Shown here: positions 53,733-62,983 of the stretch, piece after piece
Numbering within the stretch: the stretch's first letter is position 1
Layout: each line of letters begins with the position of its first letter
Assembly: GCF_947487305.1 (NCBI RefSeq)
Contig: NZ_CANKWH010000016.1
Location: forward strand, 1 to 64,000
DNA: 64,000 nt
DNA from: an uncultured Paracoccus sp.
GTDB taxonomy: Bacteria > Pseudomonadota > Alphaproteobacteria > Rhodobacterales > Rhodobacteraceae
Direction: 5' to 3'
Position numbers and translations under genes: made by a program
Notes under the pieces: generated by a model
Told to the model about the DNA's origin: nothing
Database searches by the model: none
What the model saw: the letters and a program-made list of their open reading frames with translations, nothing else

Positions 53733-55508
53733 TCAGAACTGCTCGGCGTCCAGCGCCATCACCGGCTCGGCGCCCGACTGGATGCGCGCCAGATGGGTGG
53801 CGGTGATCGGCAGCTGGCGCTTCATGTAATAGCGCCCGGTGGCCAGCTTGGTGTTCAGGAACCCGGCATCGCCTTCGCCGGCGTCCAGCTTGGCCTGCGC
53901 CGCAACCGCCATCTGCGCCCACATCAGGCCCATGACGGTCTGCCCGAAGAGATGCATGAAGTCATAGCTGCCCGACAGCGCCGCGTTCGGGTTCTTCATG
54001 CCGTTCTGCATGAAGAACATCCCGGCGGTCTGCAGGTCCTTCGAGGCGGCCTTCAGCGGCTCGATGAAGTCGGCGGCCAGCTTCTCGTTGCTGCCATGCT
54101 CCTTGCAGAAGCCCTTGACCATCTCGAAGAAGGCCATGACCGGCTTGCCGCCCTCGGCCGCCAGTTTGCGGCCCACCAGGTCCAGCGCCTGCACGCCATT
54201 GGCGCCTTCATAGATCATGGTGATCCGGGCATCGCGGACGAACTGGCTCATGCCATGTTCCTCGATATAGCCGTGACCGCCGAAGACCTGCTGAGCCATG
54301 ACCGCGGTGTCAAAGCCCTTGTCGGTCAGGAAGCCTTTCAGCACCGGGGTCAGCAGCGAGATCATGCCTTCGGCACCGGCATCACCCGAATGGGCGCGGT
54401 CGATCATGTGGGCGCCCCAGAAGGTCATCATCCGCGCGCCTTCGAGGAAGCTCTTCTGGTCCATCAGCGAGCGGCGGATATCGGGATGCACGATCAGCGG
54501 GTCGGCCGGACCCTTGGGATTGGCGTCACCGGTCACGGCGCGGCCCTGCAGGCGGTCCTTGGCATAGGCGACGGCGTTCTGATAGGCGGGCACCGCCACG
54601 GCATAGCCCTGAAGGCCGACGCCGACGCGGGCCTCGTTCATCATGGTGAACATGGCGCGCATGCCCTTGTGCAGGTCGCCCAAGAGCCAGCCCTTGGCCC
54701 CGTCATAGTTCATGACGCAGGTCGAGTTGCCGTGGATGCCCATCTTTTCTTCGATATTGCCGACGCTGACCGCGTTGCGCTCGCCAAGCGAACCATCCTC
54801 GTTCACCAGGAATTTCGGCACGATGAACAGCGAGATGCCCTTGGTGCTTTCGCCGCCGCCGGGGGCCTTGGCCAGCACCAGGTGGATGACGTTCGAGGAC
54901 ATGTCATGATCGCCGGCCGAGATGAAGATCTTCTGCCCGGTGATCAGGTAGCTGCCATCGGCCTGCGGCTCGGCCTTTGTGCGCAGCATGCCCAGATCGG
55001 TGCCCGCATGCGGCTCGGTCAGGTTCATGGTGCCGGTCCATTCGCAGCTGACCATCTTCGGCAGGTAGGTCTGCTTCTGCGCGTCGGTGCCATGGGCATG
55101 GATCGCCGAATAGGCGCCATGGGTCAGGCCCTGGTACATGTTGAACGCCATGTTGGCCGAGACGAACAGCTCGCCCGTGGCGACACCCAGCAGGTAGGGC
55201 ATGCCCTGACCGCCATATTCCGGGTCGCAATCAAGCGCGGTCCAGCCGCCTTCCTTCATCTGCTCGAAGGCTTCCGAAAAGCCCTTTGGCGTGCGGACCA
55301 CACCGTTTTCCAGAACGCAACCCTGCTGGTCGCCCACCGTGTTCAGCGGCGCCAGCACTTCTTCGGCCAGCTTGCCGGCGGCTTCCAGAATCGCGTCGGT
55401 AAAGTCGCGATCCAGCTCGTCATGGCCGGGCAGGCCGGATTGCGACACGTTCAGCACGTCGTGAAGGATGAACTGCATGTCGCGGGTAGGGGCGTTGTAG
55501 ATGGGCAT
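53733..55508 (-). CDS. Acyl-CoA dehydrogenase, long C-terminal form
   Basis: The 591-residue FAD enzyme ([20 protein letters not shown] start, conserved in the class with N-terminal extension) contains [63 protein letters not shown] and [18 protein letters not shown] with the catalytic Glu region. It catalyses the first beta-oxidation step and passes electrons to ETF. The start at 55508 is preferred over an ATG 42 bases upstream. Its upstream MerR gene ends four bases before, so they are co-transcribed. Confidence 0.95.
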   Translation of the reverse strand: MPIYNAPTRDMQFILHDVLNVSQSGLPGHDELDRDFTDAILEAAGKLAEEVLAPLNTVGDQQGCVLENGVVRTPKGFSEAFEQMKEGGWTALDCDPEYGGQGMPYLLGVATGELFVSANMAFNMYQGLTHGAYSAIHAHGTDAQKQTYLPKMVSCEWTGTMNLTEPHAGTDLGMLRTKAEPQADGSYLITGQKIFISAGDHDMSSNVIHLVLAKAPGGGESTKGISLFIVPKFLVNEDGSLGERNAVSVGNIEEKMGIHGNSTCVMNYDGAKGWLLGDLHKGMRAMFTMMNEARVGVGLQGYAVAVPAYQNAVAYAKDRLQGRAVTGDANPKGPADPLIVHPDIRRSLMDQKSFLEGARMMTFWGAHMIDRAHSGDAGAEGMISLLTPVLKGFLTDKGFDTAVMAQQVFGGHGYIEEHGMSQFVRDARITMIYEGANGVQALDLVGRKLAAEGGKPVMAFFEMVKGFCKEHGSNEKLAADFIEPLKAASKDLQTAGMFFMQNGMKNPNAALSGSYDFMHLFGQTVMGLMWAQMAVAAQAKLDAGEGDAGFLNTKLATGRYYMKRQLPITATHLARIQSGAEPVMALDAEQF

Positions 55509-55512
55509 GGTG

Positions 55513-55914
55513 TTATCCTGTTGTCTCGTCATCAGCCGTGATGGCGGCAAGGCGCCGTTCGGATTCGATCAATTGGTCTTTCAGTTCCTCGATCGCGCCG
55601 CGCAGTTCGGCATATTGCCGTTCCATGTCGGTCAGTCTTTCGCGCGAGGCGGAAATCGTGGCTTCGATCTGCGCCCGGTTATTCGGCCCGGGTTCGTAAA
55701 GTTCCAGCAGCTGGCGGATCTGCTCGAGGCTGAAGCCAAAGCGCTTGCCGCGCAGGATCAGCGTCAGGCGGGCGCGGTCGCGCCGGTCATACAGGCGGTG
55801 TTGCCCGCGGCGTTCGGGGAAGATCAGCTCTCGCGCCTCGTAGAAGCGCAGGGTGCGCGGCGTCACATCGAACGCGTCGCACATCTGGCGGATCGTCATC
55901 AATGAGTCTGGCAT
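55513..55914 (-). CDS. MerR-family regulator, fatty-acid cluster paralogue A
   Basis: The 133-residue protein ([33 protein letters not shown]) has a MerR winged helix with the unusual [15 protein letters not shown] start, the [22 protein letters not shown] segment and a coiled coil tail; it lacks Cys beyond one and so is not a metal sensor. It resembles LiuR-type regulators of acyl-CoA catabolism. It is the first gene of the operon with the acyl-CoA dehydrogenase. Its probable promoter and operator lie at 55955-55984. Confidence 0.88.
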   Translation of the reverse strand: MPDSLMTIRQMCDAFDVTPRTLRFYEARELIFPERRGQHRLYDRRDRARLTLILRGKRFGFSLEQIRQLLELYEPGPNNRAQIEATISASRERLTDMERQYAELRGAIEELKDQLIESERRLAAITADDETTG

Positions 55915-55954
55915 GTGTGGCGGCCTTTCGCGGGCTGCGGCTCCTCTGAACCCC

Positions 55955-55984
55955 GCTATAGACCAAAGTTTACGTTCGCGTAAG
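55955..55984 (-). promoter_or_regulatory. Promoter with overlapping operator for the MerR A/acyl-CoA dehydrogenase operon
   Basis: On the minus strand TTACGC (plus 55978-55983) and TATAGC (plus 55955-55960) are 17 bases apart. The dyad TTTACG-TTCG-CGTAA covers the -35 box, and a further GCGTAA half-site follows. The motif resembles the TTTACG...CGTAAA operators I recall for LiuR-type MerR proteins, so autoregulation is likely. Confidence 0.5.
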
Positions 55985-56038
55985 CGTAACGCGGCGTCAC
56001 GACTTTCGGCGATCGAAAGGGCGACGCCGGGGGCCGGC

Positions 56039-56419
56039 TCAGCCGAGTTTGCTCAGCTCCTGCGCGGATTCGTCGCGGAGCTGCTTGAGGTCGGTGCGCG
56101 CCACTTCAAGCTCCCGGATCTGCTCGTTCAGCGCGTCAAGCTGTTCGTCCGCCCGGCGAATCCAGTATTGCAGCTGATCGCGGTTGCCCGCTTGCTCGTA
56201 CATCAGCAGCCATTGCCGGATTTCCTCGAGCGAGAAGCCAAAGCGCCGCCCGCGCAGGATCAGGGTCATCCGGGCGATTTCCCGGGGCCCGTAAAAGCGG
56301 GCGCGGCCAACCTTGTTGGGGCTCAGCAGTTCAATATATTCGTAATAGCGCAGGGTGCGTGGCGTTACTTCAAATCGCGCGCACATTTCCTTGAAACTGA
56401 CAAGCTGATTGTCTGGCAT
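56039..56419 (-). CDS. MerR-family regulator, fatty-acid cluster paralogue B
   Basis: The 126-residue protein (MPDNQLVSFKEMCARFEVTPRTLRYYEYIELLSP) parallels paralogue A throughout, including the RGRRFGFSLEEIRQWLLMYEQ segment and the charged coiled-coil tail. A strong GGAGGACCGGG precedes the ATG at 56419. It has its own promoter region and is not coupled to gene A (124-base gap). Its ligand is probably an acyl-CoA, by analogy with its paralogue. Confidence 0.88.
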   Translation of the reverse strand: MPDNQLVSFKEMCARFEVTPRTLRYYEYIELLSPNKVGRARFYGPREIARMTLILRGRRFGFSLEEIRQWLLMYEQAGNRDQLQYWIRRADEQLDALNEQIRELEVARTDLKQLRDESAQELSKLG

Positions 56420-56534
56420 CCCGGTCCTCCGCACGCTTACATCGCAAGACTAAGTACTTGTCTCTCATATCACAACCACCGCATAGATTGCACAGACTTG
56501 TCGATGGTATGAAGGGGCTGCAAGGCGAAAGCCG

Positions 56535-57002
56535 GTGAATCTGGATGGTAAGGCAATGACGGACGCGACAGACGGCCCGGTGAAAATCGATCGGGCGCAG
56601 CAATTCATAACCGCGCTGCCCTATGCAAGGGCGCTCGGGATGCGGATCGACGAGTTGGGCGAGGGAGTGGCGGTGGTCTCGATGCCGTTTGCCGATCACC
56701 TTGTGGGTGATCCCCATAGCGGCGTCATTCATGGCGGTGTGGTCTCGGCGCTGATGGATACTTGCTGTGGCGCGGCGGTGCTGAGCCATCCCTCCGTCCG
56801 CTCCAGCACGGCGACGCTGGACCTGCGCATCGACTACATGAGAGCGGCGAAACCCGGCCAGCGGCTGAGTGCACGGGCCGAATGCTATCACATCACCCGC
56901 TCGGTCGCTTTCGTGCGGGCCGTGACCACCGACGAGGACAGCGAGAACCCGGTGGCCAGCGCCACCGGCGCCTTCACCATCGAGGCGCCGCGCCATGGCT
57001 GA
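56535..57002 (+). CDS. PaaI-type hotdog thioesterase, first of a pair
   Basis: The 155-residue protein has the hotdog fold of PaaI-type thioesterases, with the active-site region HSGVIHGGVVSALMDTCCGAAVL and the C-terminal ASATGAFTI. It hydrolyses acyl-CoA thioesters. The start is GTG at 56535 or ATG at 56556; neither has a clean ribosome binding site. It overlaps the next thioesterase gene by eight bases and is divergent from MerR B. Confidence 0.85.
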   Translation: MNLDGKAMTDATDGPVKIDRAQQFITALPYARALGMRIDELGEGVAVVSMPFADHLVGDPHSGVIHGGVVSALMDTCCGAAVLSHPSVRSSTATLDLRIDYMRAAKPGQRLSARAECYHITRSVAFVRAVTTDEDSENPVASATGAFTIEAPRHG

Positions 57003-57498
57003 CCGCAACGAACCCCTGTCGCAGATCAAGAGCCGGCGTGACGCGGCCCTGCAGGCGCTGGTCGCCGGCGTCCCCTTCATCCGCTGGCTGGGCATCCATT
57101 TCGACCGCCGCGGCAACGAGCTGACAGCCGTGCTGCCCTTTGACGAGAAGCTGATCGGCAACCCGATGCTGCCGGCGCTGCATGGCGGTGCCACCGCCGC
57201 CTTTCTGGAAATCGCCGCCATCATCGAGCTGTCCTGGACGGCCTCCTGGGCCGATGTCGAGGAAGGCCGGCTGATCCCCGATCCGACCGATCCGAGCAGT
57301 ATGCCACGCCTGCCGAAGACGGTGGACATGACCGTCGACTACCTGCGCTCGGGACTGCCGCGCGATGCCTATGCACGGGCGCGGGTGGTGCGTTCGGGCC
57401 GGCGCTATGCCAGCGTGCAGGTCGAGGCCTGGCAGGATGACCGCGCCCGCCCGATCGCGCAGGCCACCGGGCATTTCGTCATGCCGAAGAATGGCTGA
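56995..57498 (+). CDS. PaaI-type hotdog thioesterase, second of a pair
   Basis: The 167-residue hotdog protein has GNPMLPALHGGATAAFLEIAAIIEL in the active-site helix position and a terminal ATGHFVMP. It differs in sequence from the first copy, suggesting heterodimer formation or different substrates. It overlaps both the preceding and following genes by eight bases, so all three are translationally coupled. Confidence 0.85.
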   Translation: MADRNEPLSQIKSRRDAALQALVAGVPFIRWLGIHFDRRGNELTAVLPFDEKLIGNPMLPALHGGATAAFLEIAAIIELSWTASWADVEEGRLIPDPTDPSSMPRLPKTVDMTVDYLRSGLPRDAYARARVVRSGRRYASVQVEAWQDDRARPIAQATGHFVMPKNG

Positions 57499-58852
57499 GC
57501 CCGCCCCGCAAGGGGCGGTGCCGGTCGAAGGGGCACCCCTGACCAATCGCCGGGTGCTGGCCATCGCGCTGCCGATCGTGCTGTCGAATGCGACCGTGCC
57601 GCTGCTGGGACTGGTCGATACCGGCGTGGTCGGACAGCTGGGTCAGGCCGCGCCCATCGGGGCGGTGGGCATCGGCGCGGTGGTGCTGACCTCGATCTAC
57701 TGGGTCTTCGGCTTCCTGCGCATGGGCACCTCGGGGCTGGTGGCGCAAAGTCACGGCGCCGGCGACGGGGCCGAGGTGGGCGCGCATCTGCTGCGCGCGC
57801 TGGTCATCGCCGGCGGCGCCGGGCTGGCGATGATCCTGCTGCAATGGCCGCTGTTCTGGGCGGCCTTCCAGCTGGCACCGGCGACGCCCGAGGTCGAGGC
57901 GCTGGCCCGCGACTACTTGGCGATTCGCATCTGGGGGGCGCCGGCCAGCATCGGGCTTTACGCCATCACCGGCTGGCTGATCGCCATCGAGCGGACCCGC
58001 GCGGTGCTGGCTCTGCAATTGTTGCAGAACGGGCTGAATGTCGGCCTCGACATCTGGTTCGTGCTGGGGCTTGGCCTCGGCGTGCCGGGGGTGGCCTGGG
58101 CCACGCTGATCGCCGAATGGGCGGGGCTGGCGCTTGGCCTCTGGTTCGCGCGCCACGCCCTGCGCGCGGCCATCGCTGCGGCGCGCAATGCCGCCACGCT
58201 GTTCGCCCGTGACAAGCTGTCGCGCTTTGCCCGGGTGAACGGCGATATCATGATCCGCTCGGTCATCCTGCAGGCCAGCTTCACCACCTTCATGTTCATG
58301 GCGGCGGGGCAGGGGGATGTGACGCTGGCGGCCAATCAGGTGCTGCTGCAGTTCCTGTCGATCACCGCCTATGCGCTCGATGGCTTTGCCTTCGCCGCCG
58401 AAAGCCTGGTCGGGCAGGCGGTCGGCGCGCGCCAGCCGGCGCGGGTGCGGCGGGCATCGATCCTGACTTCGCAATGGGGTGTCGCGGGGGCGGCGTCGCT
58501 AGGCGCGGTGTTCCTGCTGGGCGGGCCGGCGATCATCGATCTGCTGACCACTTCGCCCGAGGTCCGGGCCGAGGCGCGGCATTACCTGCCCTGGCTCGCC
58601 ATCGCGCCGCTGATCGGCATTGCCAGCTGGATGTTCGACGGCATCTTCATCGGCGCCACCCTGACGCGCGAGATGCGGATCGCGATGCTGCAATCGGTGG
58701 CGGTCTATGCCGTGGCGCTGCTGGTGCTCCCGCCGCTTCTCGGAAATCACGGGCTCTGGGCGGCGCTGATGGTCTTGAACATCATGCGGGGGCTCAGCAT
58801 GGCGCGGCTTTATCCGCGGGCCGAGGCAGCCGCCCAACCTGTCGCTGGCTGA
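57491..58852 (+). CDS. MATE-family efflux transporter (DinF-like)
   Basis: The 453-residue protein has about twelve membrane helices in two MatE repeats: TNRRVLAIALPIVLSNATVPLLGLVDTGVVG in the first, and FARVNGDIMIRSVILQASF in the second. This is the DinF branch of the MATE superfamily, which exports cations, drugs or organic metabolites by proton or sodium antiport. Its ATG lies within the end of the thioesterase gene. Linkage to two thioesterases suggests export of a thioester hydrolysis product, by inference. Confidence 0.9.
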   Translation: MAEPAPQGAVPVEGAPLTNRRVLAIALPIVLSNATVPLLGLVDTGVVGQLGQAAPIGAVGIGAVVLTSIYWVFGFLRMGTSGLVAQSHGAGDGAEVGAHLLRALVIAGGAGLAMILLQWPLFWAAFQLAPATPEVEALARDYLAIRIWGAPASIGLYAITGWLIAIERTRAVLALQLLQNGLNVGLDIWFVLGLGLGVPGVAWATLIAEWAGLALGLWFARHALRAAIAAARNAATLFARDKLSRFARVNGDIMIRSVILQASFTTFMFMAAGQGDVTLAANQVLLQFLSITAYALDGFAFAAESLVGQAVGARQPARVRRASILTSQWGVAGAASLGAVFLLGGPAIIDLLTTSPEVRAEARHYLPWLAIAPLIGIASWMFDGIFIGATLTREMRIAMLQSVAVYAVALLVLPPLLGNHGLWAALMVLNIMRGLSMARLYPRAEAAAQPVAG

Positions 58853-58883
58853 CGAATCAGCCTTGCGCAACTCTTTTCGCGAT

Positions 58884-58902
58884 GCGGGGGCAGGGCCCCC
58901 GC
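58884..58902. terminator. Hairpin between converging MATE and zeta-subunit genes
   Basis: An 8-bp GC stem (gcgggggc/gcccccgc, 3-base loop) lies between the two stops. T-runs are weak on both sides, so it may act mainly as a bidirectional stability or termination element. Confidence 0.45.
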
Positions 58903-58917
58903 CGCCATGTCGGGCGC

Positions 58918-59235
58918 TCAGCGCGCCTCGTCGATGACCTGCTTCTTCGCCTCGATCATCAGCTCGACCATCTTGGTGCGGATGGTCTTCTCGTCGGCTC
59001 GGCCTTCCAGGTCGCCGGCGAGCTTGCGATACACATCGTCATCGCCGGGCTCTTCGAAATCCGAGGTGACCACGGTCATGGCATAGGCGCGCACGGCGTC
59101 GCCCTCCTTGCCCAGAAGCCCGGCCGCCCATTCGCCCAGAAGCCGGTTGCGCCGGGCCTCGGCCTTGAAGCGCAGTTCCGCATCCAGCGCGAATTTCGTC
59201 TCGTAGGAACGTTCGCGGTCGTCAAAGGTGGTCAT
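58918..59235 (-). CDS. F1-ATPase inhibitor, Paracoccus-type zeta subunit (DUF1476)
   Basis: The 105-residue helical, charged protein begins MTTFDDRERSYETKFALDAELRFKAEARRN and contains LLGEWAAGLLGKEGDAVRAYAMTVVTSDFEEPGDDDV. This matches the alphaproteobacterial zeta subunit, which blocks ATP hydrolysis by the F1Fo-ATP synthase through its N-terminal segment. As usual it is encoded away from the atp operons, here divergent from purC. High confidence from the near-exact motif pattern. Confidence 0.9.
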   Translation of the reverse strand: MTTFDDRERSYETKFALDAELRFKAEARRNRLLGEWAAGLLGKEGDAVRAYAMTVVTSDFEEPGDDDVYRKLAGDLEGRADEKTIRTKMVELMIEAKKQVIDEAR

Positions 59236-59298
59236 TCAGGCCTCCAGCAAAAAACGTGAACCTGATATGCCCATTGCCGGGCCTTGCCGCAACCCTTA

Positions 59299-59328
59299 TT
59301 GCCCCTGACCCCGTCCATGCCCTATAGC
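59299..59328 (+). promoter_or_regulatory. Candidate promoter of purC-purS
   Basis: TTGCCC (59299-59304) and TATAGC (59323-59328) are separated by 18 bases, giving a leader of about 30 bases before purC. Both boxes are moderate matches to sigma70 consensus; the -10 is the same TATAGC found in the MerR A promoter. Confidence 0.4.
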
Positions 59329-59366
59329 GCAAGCTGAGGGGCGACACCCGAAAGGACAGGTCACGC

Positions 59367-60131
59367 ATGGCACCGCGGCGCAAGAAGATTTACGAAGGCA
59401 AGGCCAAGATCCTATACGAAGGCACCGAGCCCGGCACGCTGATCCAGTATTTCAAGGATGATGCGACCGCCTTCAACGCCCAGAAAAAGGCCACGATCGA
59501 GGGCAAGGGCGTGCTGAACAACCGCCTTTCGGAATATTTCATGAACGGGCTGACCAATATCGGTGTGCCCAACCATTTCATCCGGCGCATCAATATGCGC
59601 GAGCAATTGATCCGCCAGGTCGAGATCATCCCGCTCGAGGTGATCGTGCGCAACTTTGCCGCAGGCTCGCTGTCCAAGCGCCTGGGGCTGGAAGAGGGCA
59701 CCGCGCTGCCGCGTCCCATCGTCGAATACAGCTTCAAGAATGACGAGCTGGGCGATCCGATGGTCAGCGAGGAATATATCGTCGCCTTTGGCTGGGCCAG
59801 CCAGCAGGATCTGGACGATATCGTGTCGCTGGCGCTGCGCGTCAACGACTTCCTCTCGGGCGTGTTCTACGGTGTCGGGATCAAGCTGATCGACTTCAAG
59901 ATCGAGATCGGCCGCATCTGGGACGGCGATTTCATGCGCCTGATCGTGGCCGACGAGATCAGTCCCGATAGCTGCCGGCTGTGGGACGTGAAGACCGGCC
60001 AGAAGCTGGACAAGGATGTGTTCCGCCGCGATCTGGGCAACCTGACCGACGCCTATACCGAAGTGGCCCGCCGCCTTGGCGTTCTGCCCGCCAATACCGC
60101 CAATCTGACCAAGCCGACGCTGATCAACTAA
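59367..60131 (+). CDS. purC: Phosphoribosylaminoimidazole-succinocarboxamide synthase (SAICAR synthetase)
   Basis: The 254-residue enzyme ([74 protein letters not shown]) catalyses an ATP-dependent step of purine synthesis joining aspartate to CAIR. GAAAGGACAGG precedes the start. purS follows after 14 bases. The complete family length is present. Confidence 0.96.
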   Translation: MAPRRKKIYEGKAKILYEGTEPGTLIQYFKDDATAFNAQKKATIEGKGVLNNRLSEYFMNGLTNIGVPNHFIRRINMREQLIRQVEIIPLEVIVRNFAAGSLSKRLGLEEGTALPRPIVEYSFKNDELGDPMVSEEYIVAFGWASQQDLDDIVSLALRVNDFLSGVFYGVGIKLIDFKIEIGRIWDGDFMRLIVADEISPDSCRLWDVKTGQKLDKDVFRRDLGNLTDAYTEVARRLGVLPANTANLTKPTLIN

Positions 60132-60145
60132 AAGGACTGCCGCCG

Positions 60146-60385
60146 ATGAAAGCCCGTGTCACCATCATGCTGAAGGACGGCGTCCTTGATCCCCAGGGCG
60201 AGGCGATCCGCCATGCCCTGGCCGGGCTGGGCCACAAGGGGGTCAGCGGCGTGCGTCAGGGCAAGGTGATCGAGCTTGACCTGACGGGTGCCGACAAGGC
60301 CGCCGCCGAGGCCGAGGTCGCCCTGATGTGCGAGGGTCTGCTGGCCAATACGGTCATCGAGAAATACAGCGTCGAGATCCTCTGA
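60146..60385 (+). CDS. purS: Phosphoribosylformylglycinamidine synthase subunit PurS
   Basis: The 79-residue protein (MKARVTIMLKDGVLDPQGEAI; GVSGVRQGKVIELDL) is the small subunit of the PurS-PurL-PurQ FGAM synthetase. The ATG at 60146, not an upstream in-frame codon inside purC, gives the family length. purQ, which follows purS in many relatives, does not follow here; an ABC transporter operon does. Confidence 0.93.
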   Translation: MKARVTIMLKDGVLDPQGEAIRHALAGLGHKGVSGVRQGKVIELDLTGADKAAAEAEVALMCEGLLANTVIEKYSVEIL

Positions 60386-60492
60386 GACGCCGCACTGGCC
60401 GGAACGCCGGGCAGATTGCCCGAATTAACCGACATGGCGAGAGCGATGTGACCGTTGCATTTGGCGAAATAATATCGCCCTATGCCCGAACG

Positions 60493-61284
60493 ATGCAGAC
60501 AAACGCGCCCCAATCCCCCGCCCCGGTCATCGAGATCCGGAATCTCCACAAGGCCTATGGCTCTCTTGAGGTGCTCAAGGGCGTGTCGCTGACTGCGCCG
60601 CGCGGCCATGTGCTCAGCCTGATAGGGTCCTCGGGCTCGGGCAAGTCGACCTTGCTGCGCTGTTGCAACCTTCTGGAAAACAGCCAGCAGGGCCAGATCC
60701 TGTTCAATGGCGAAGAGGTTCGCTGGAAGGGCACCGGGCTTCACCGCCACCCGGCAGACCGGGCGCAGGTGACGCGGTTTCGCACCAACCTGTCGATGGT
60801 GTTCCAGCAGTTCAATCTGTGGTCGCACATGACCATCCTGCAGAACGTGATGGAGGCGCCGGTGACGGTGCTGGGCGAGAACCCGGCCGAGGTCGAGACC
60901 CGCGCCCGCGCGCTGCTGGCCAAGGTCGGCATCGGCGACAAGGCCGACAACTGGCCGGCGCAGTTGTCGGGCGGCCAGCAACAGCGCGCGGCGATTGCGC
61001 GGGCGCTTTGCATGCAGCCCACCGCGCTTCTCTTTGACGAGCCGACCAGCGCGCTGGACCCGGAGCTTCAGCAGGAAGTGGTCAAGGTCATCAAGGACCT
61101 GGCCGGCGAGCATCGCACCATGATCATCGTCACCCATGACATGCGCCTCGCGGCGGATGTCAGTGACCATGTCGTCTTCCTGCATCAGGGCCTGATCTGC
61201 GAGGAAGGCCCACCCGCCGAACTGTTCGGTGCCCCCAAGACCGAACGGTTGCAGCAATTTCTCAGCGCGACCATGGTCGCTTGA
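60493..61284 (+). CDS. Polar amino acid ABC transporter ATP-binding protein (HisP/GlnQ family)
   Basis: The 263-residue ATPase has Walker A GSSGSGKST, the Q-loop MVFQQFNLWSHMT, signature LSGGQQQR and Walker B LLFDEPTSALD. The start is uncertain: ATG at 60493 lacks a clear ribosome binding site, while a GTG at 60448 is in frame 15 codons upstream. It opens a four-gene importer operon, ending before a glutamine-synthetase-family gene. Confidence 0.92.
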   Translation: MQTNAPQSPAPVIEIRNLHKAYGSLEVLKGVSLTAPRGHVLSLIGSSGSGKSTLLRCCNLLENSQQGQILFNGEEVRWKGTGLHRHPADRAQVTRFRTNLSMVFQQFNLWSHMTILQNVMEAPVTVLGENPAEVETRARALLAKVGIGDKADNWPAQLSGGQQQRAAIARALCMQPTALLFDEPTSALDPELQQEVVKVIKDLAGEHRTMIIVTHDMRLAADVSDHVVFLHQGLICEEGPPAELFGAPKTERLQQFLSATMVA

Positions 61285-61313
61285 TAAAGATTCCAACAGG
61301 AGAGTAAAAAAAC

Positions 61314-62051
61314 ATGAAGAAACTGATGCTTGCCGCCGCCGCTCTGGCCCTGACCGCGGGCATGGGCCTGGCGCAGGACACCATCCGCATGGGTACCGAG
61401 GGCGCCTATCCTCCGTACAACTTCATCAATGACCAGACCGGCGAGGTCGACGGATTCGAGCGCGAGCTGGGCGACGAGCTGTGCAAGCGGGCCGAACTGA
61501 CCTGCACCTGGGTCAAGAATGACTGGGATTCGATCATCCCGAACCTCGTTTCCTCGAACTATGACACGATCATGGCGGGCATGAACATCAACGAGGAGCG
61601 CAAGAAGGTCATCCAGTTCACCCAGCCCTACACGCCGGGCCTGCCCTCGGCCTATGCCGCGCTGGCGGCGGATGCCGACATTATGGGCGGCGTGGTTGCC
61701 GCGCAGACCAGCACCATCCAGGCCAGCCATGTCGCCGAATCGGGCGCGACGCTGCTGGAATTCGCCACCCCCGACGAGACCGTGGCCGCCGTCCGCAATG
61801 GCGAGGCTGACGCCGTCTTTGCCGACAAGGACTATCTGAAGCCGCTGGTCGAGCAGTCGAATGGCGAGCTGGTCTGGGTTGATGGCTATGACACGGTGAA
61901 GCTGGGTGAGGGCATCGGCATGGGCCTGCGCCAATCGGATAACGAGCTGAAGGAAAAGTTCGACGCGGCGATCACCGCGATGAAGGAAGACGGCTCGCTG
62001 AACGAGATGCTGAAGAAGTGGTTCGGCGAAGACTCGCAGCTGTTCGAATGA
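61314..62051 (+). CDS. Polar amino acid ABC transporter substrate-binding protein (HisJ/ArtJ family)
   Basis: The 245-residue periplasmic protein has a signal peptide ending GMGLAQ before DTIRMG, the family-3 start MGTEGAYPPYNFIND, and two Cys (CKRAELTC) likely forming the typical disulfide. It should bind a cationic or polar amino acid or an amine-containing relative. GGAGAGTAAAAAAC precedes the start. A strong hairpin follows the stop. Confidence 0.92.
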   Translation: MKKLMLAAAALALTAGMGLAQDTIRMGTEGAYPPYNFINDQTGEVDGFERELGDELCKRAELTCTWVKNDWDSIIPNLVSSNYDTIMAGMNINEERKKVIQFTQPYTPGLPSAYAALAADADIMGGVVAAQTSTIQASHVAESGATLLEFATPDETVAAVRNGEADAVFADKDYLKPLVEQSNGELVWVDGYDTVKLGEGIGMGLRQSDNELKEKFDAAITAMKEDGSLNEMLKKWFGEDSQLFE

Positions 62052-62057
62052 TCTGAC

Positions 62058-62086
62058 GCCGCCGCCGGACTGACACCGGCGGCGGC
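62058..62086 (+). other. Stabilising hairpin after the binding-protein gene
   Basis: A perfect 11-bp stem (gccgccgccgg/ccggcggcggc, 7-base loop) lies seven bases after the stop and has no T-run. It probably protects the binding-protein mRNA end so that it is expressed above the permeases. Confidence 0.55.
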
Positions 62087-62101
62087 AAGCCAGGACTTAT
62101 C

Positions 62102-62983
62102 ATGTTCGCCCATTGCTCCGATCCGGCCTCGCTTGAAGGCCTGTCCTGGCTGATGTGTTATCTCACATCCAGCACGCATCTGCAGTTCTATGCCAGTTTC
62201 GGCACGGTGCTGGCGCTTCTGGCCATAACCGCGCCCATCGCGCTGCTCTTCGGCTTTGGCGGGGCCATGGCCGCGCGCTCGGGCTTCGCGCCGCTCAGGC
62301 TTCTCGGCAAGGCCTATACCGCGATGGTCCGCGGCATTCCCGACATCATCTTCTTCCTCTTCGTGCCCATCGCGCTGGACCAGGGTCTGGAATGGATGCG
62401 GCACAAGGTGCTGTGCGACAGCGACGCGCCGGTGCGGCAGGGCAATGACTTCATCGTCTGCGCCGCGGCCAAGCTGCCTCTGTCCAACAGTCCCGAATGG
62501 GTGCACCAGGCCTATGGCTTCACCACCGCTGTCGTGGCCTTTGCCGTGGTCTTCGGCGCCTTCGCCGCGAACGTCCTTTACGGCGCGATGCAGGCCGTGC
62601 CGCGCGCGCAGCTGGAAACCGCCGAGGCCTATGGCATGACGCCCCGCCAGGTGAACCGCCGGGTGCTGATCCCGCAGATGTGGACCTATGCCATTCCCGG
62701 CCTGTCGAACCTGTGGATGATCCTGATCAAGGCGACACCGCTTCTGTTCATCCTTGGCATCGAGGATATCGTCTATTGGGCGCGCGAGCTGGGCGGCACC
62801 AAGACCAGCGCCTTTGCCTATCCCCATCCCGACTGGCGGCTTTATTACTTCCTTGGTCTCCTGATTTTCTACCTTTTCATGACCTGGATCTCGGAGAGAA
62901 TTATCCAGCGCCTGACCGGACGACTGTCGCGCGGGCAGGCGACGCTGGCGGGCGAGGCACAGCGCAAGGCAGGTACGACATGA
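62102..62983 (+). CDS. Polar amino acid ABC transporter permease (HisQ-type)
   Basis: The 293-residue inner-membrane protein has the amino acid ABC permease domain: VRGIPDIIFFLFVPIA and the EAA loop ETAEAYGMTPRQVNRRVLIPQMW. The usual inserted loop is larger (about 90-125). Its stop overlaps the start of the next permease by four bases (ATGA). Confidence 0.92.
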   Translation: MFAHCSDPASLEGLSWLMCYLTSSTHLQFYASFGTVLALLAITAPIALLFGFGGAMAARSGFAPLRLLGKAYTAMVRGIPDIIFFLFVPIALDQGLEWMRHKVLCDSDAPVRQGNDFIVCAAAKLPLSNSPEWVHQAYGFTTAVVAFAVVFGAFAANVLYGAMQAVPRAQLETAEAYGMTPRQVNRRVLIPQMWTYAIPGLSNLWMILIKATPLLFILGIEDIVYWARELGGTKTSAFAYPHPDWRLYYFLGLLIFYLFMTWISERIIQRLTGRLSRGQATLAGEAQRKAGTT

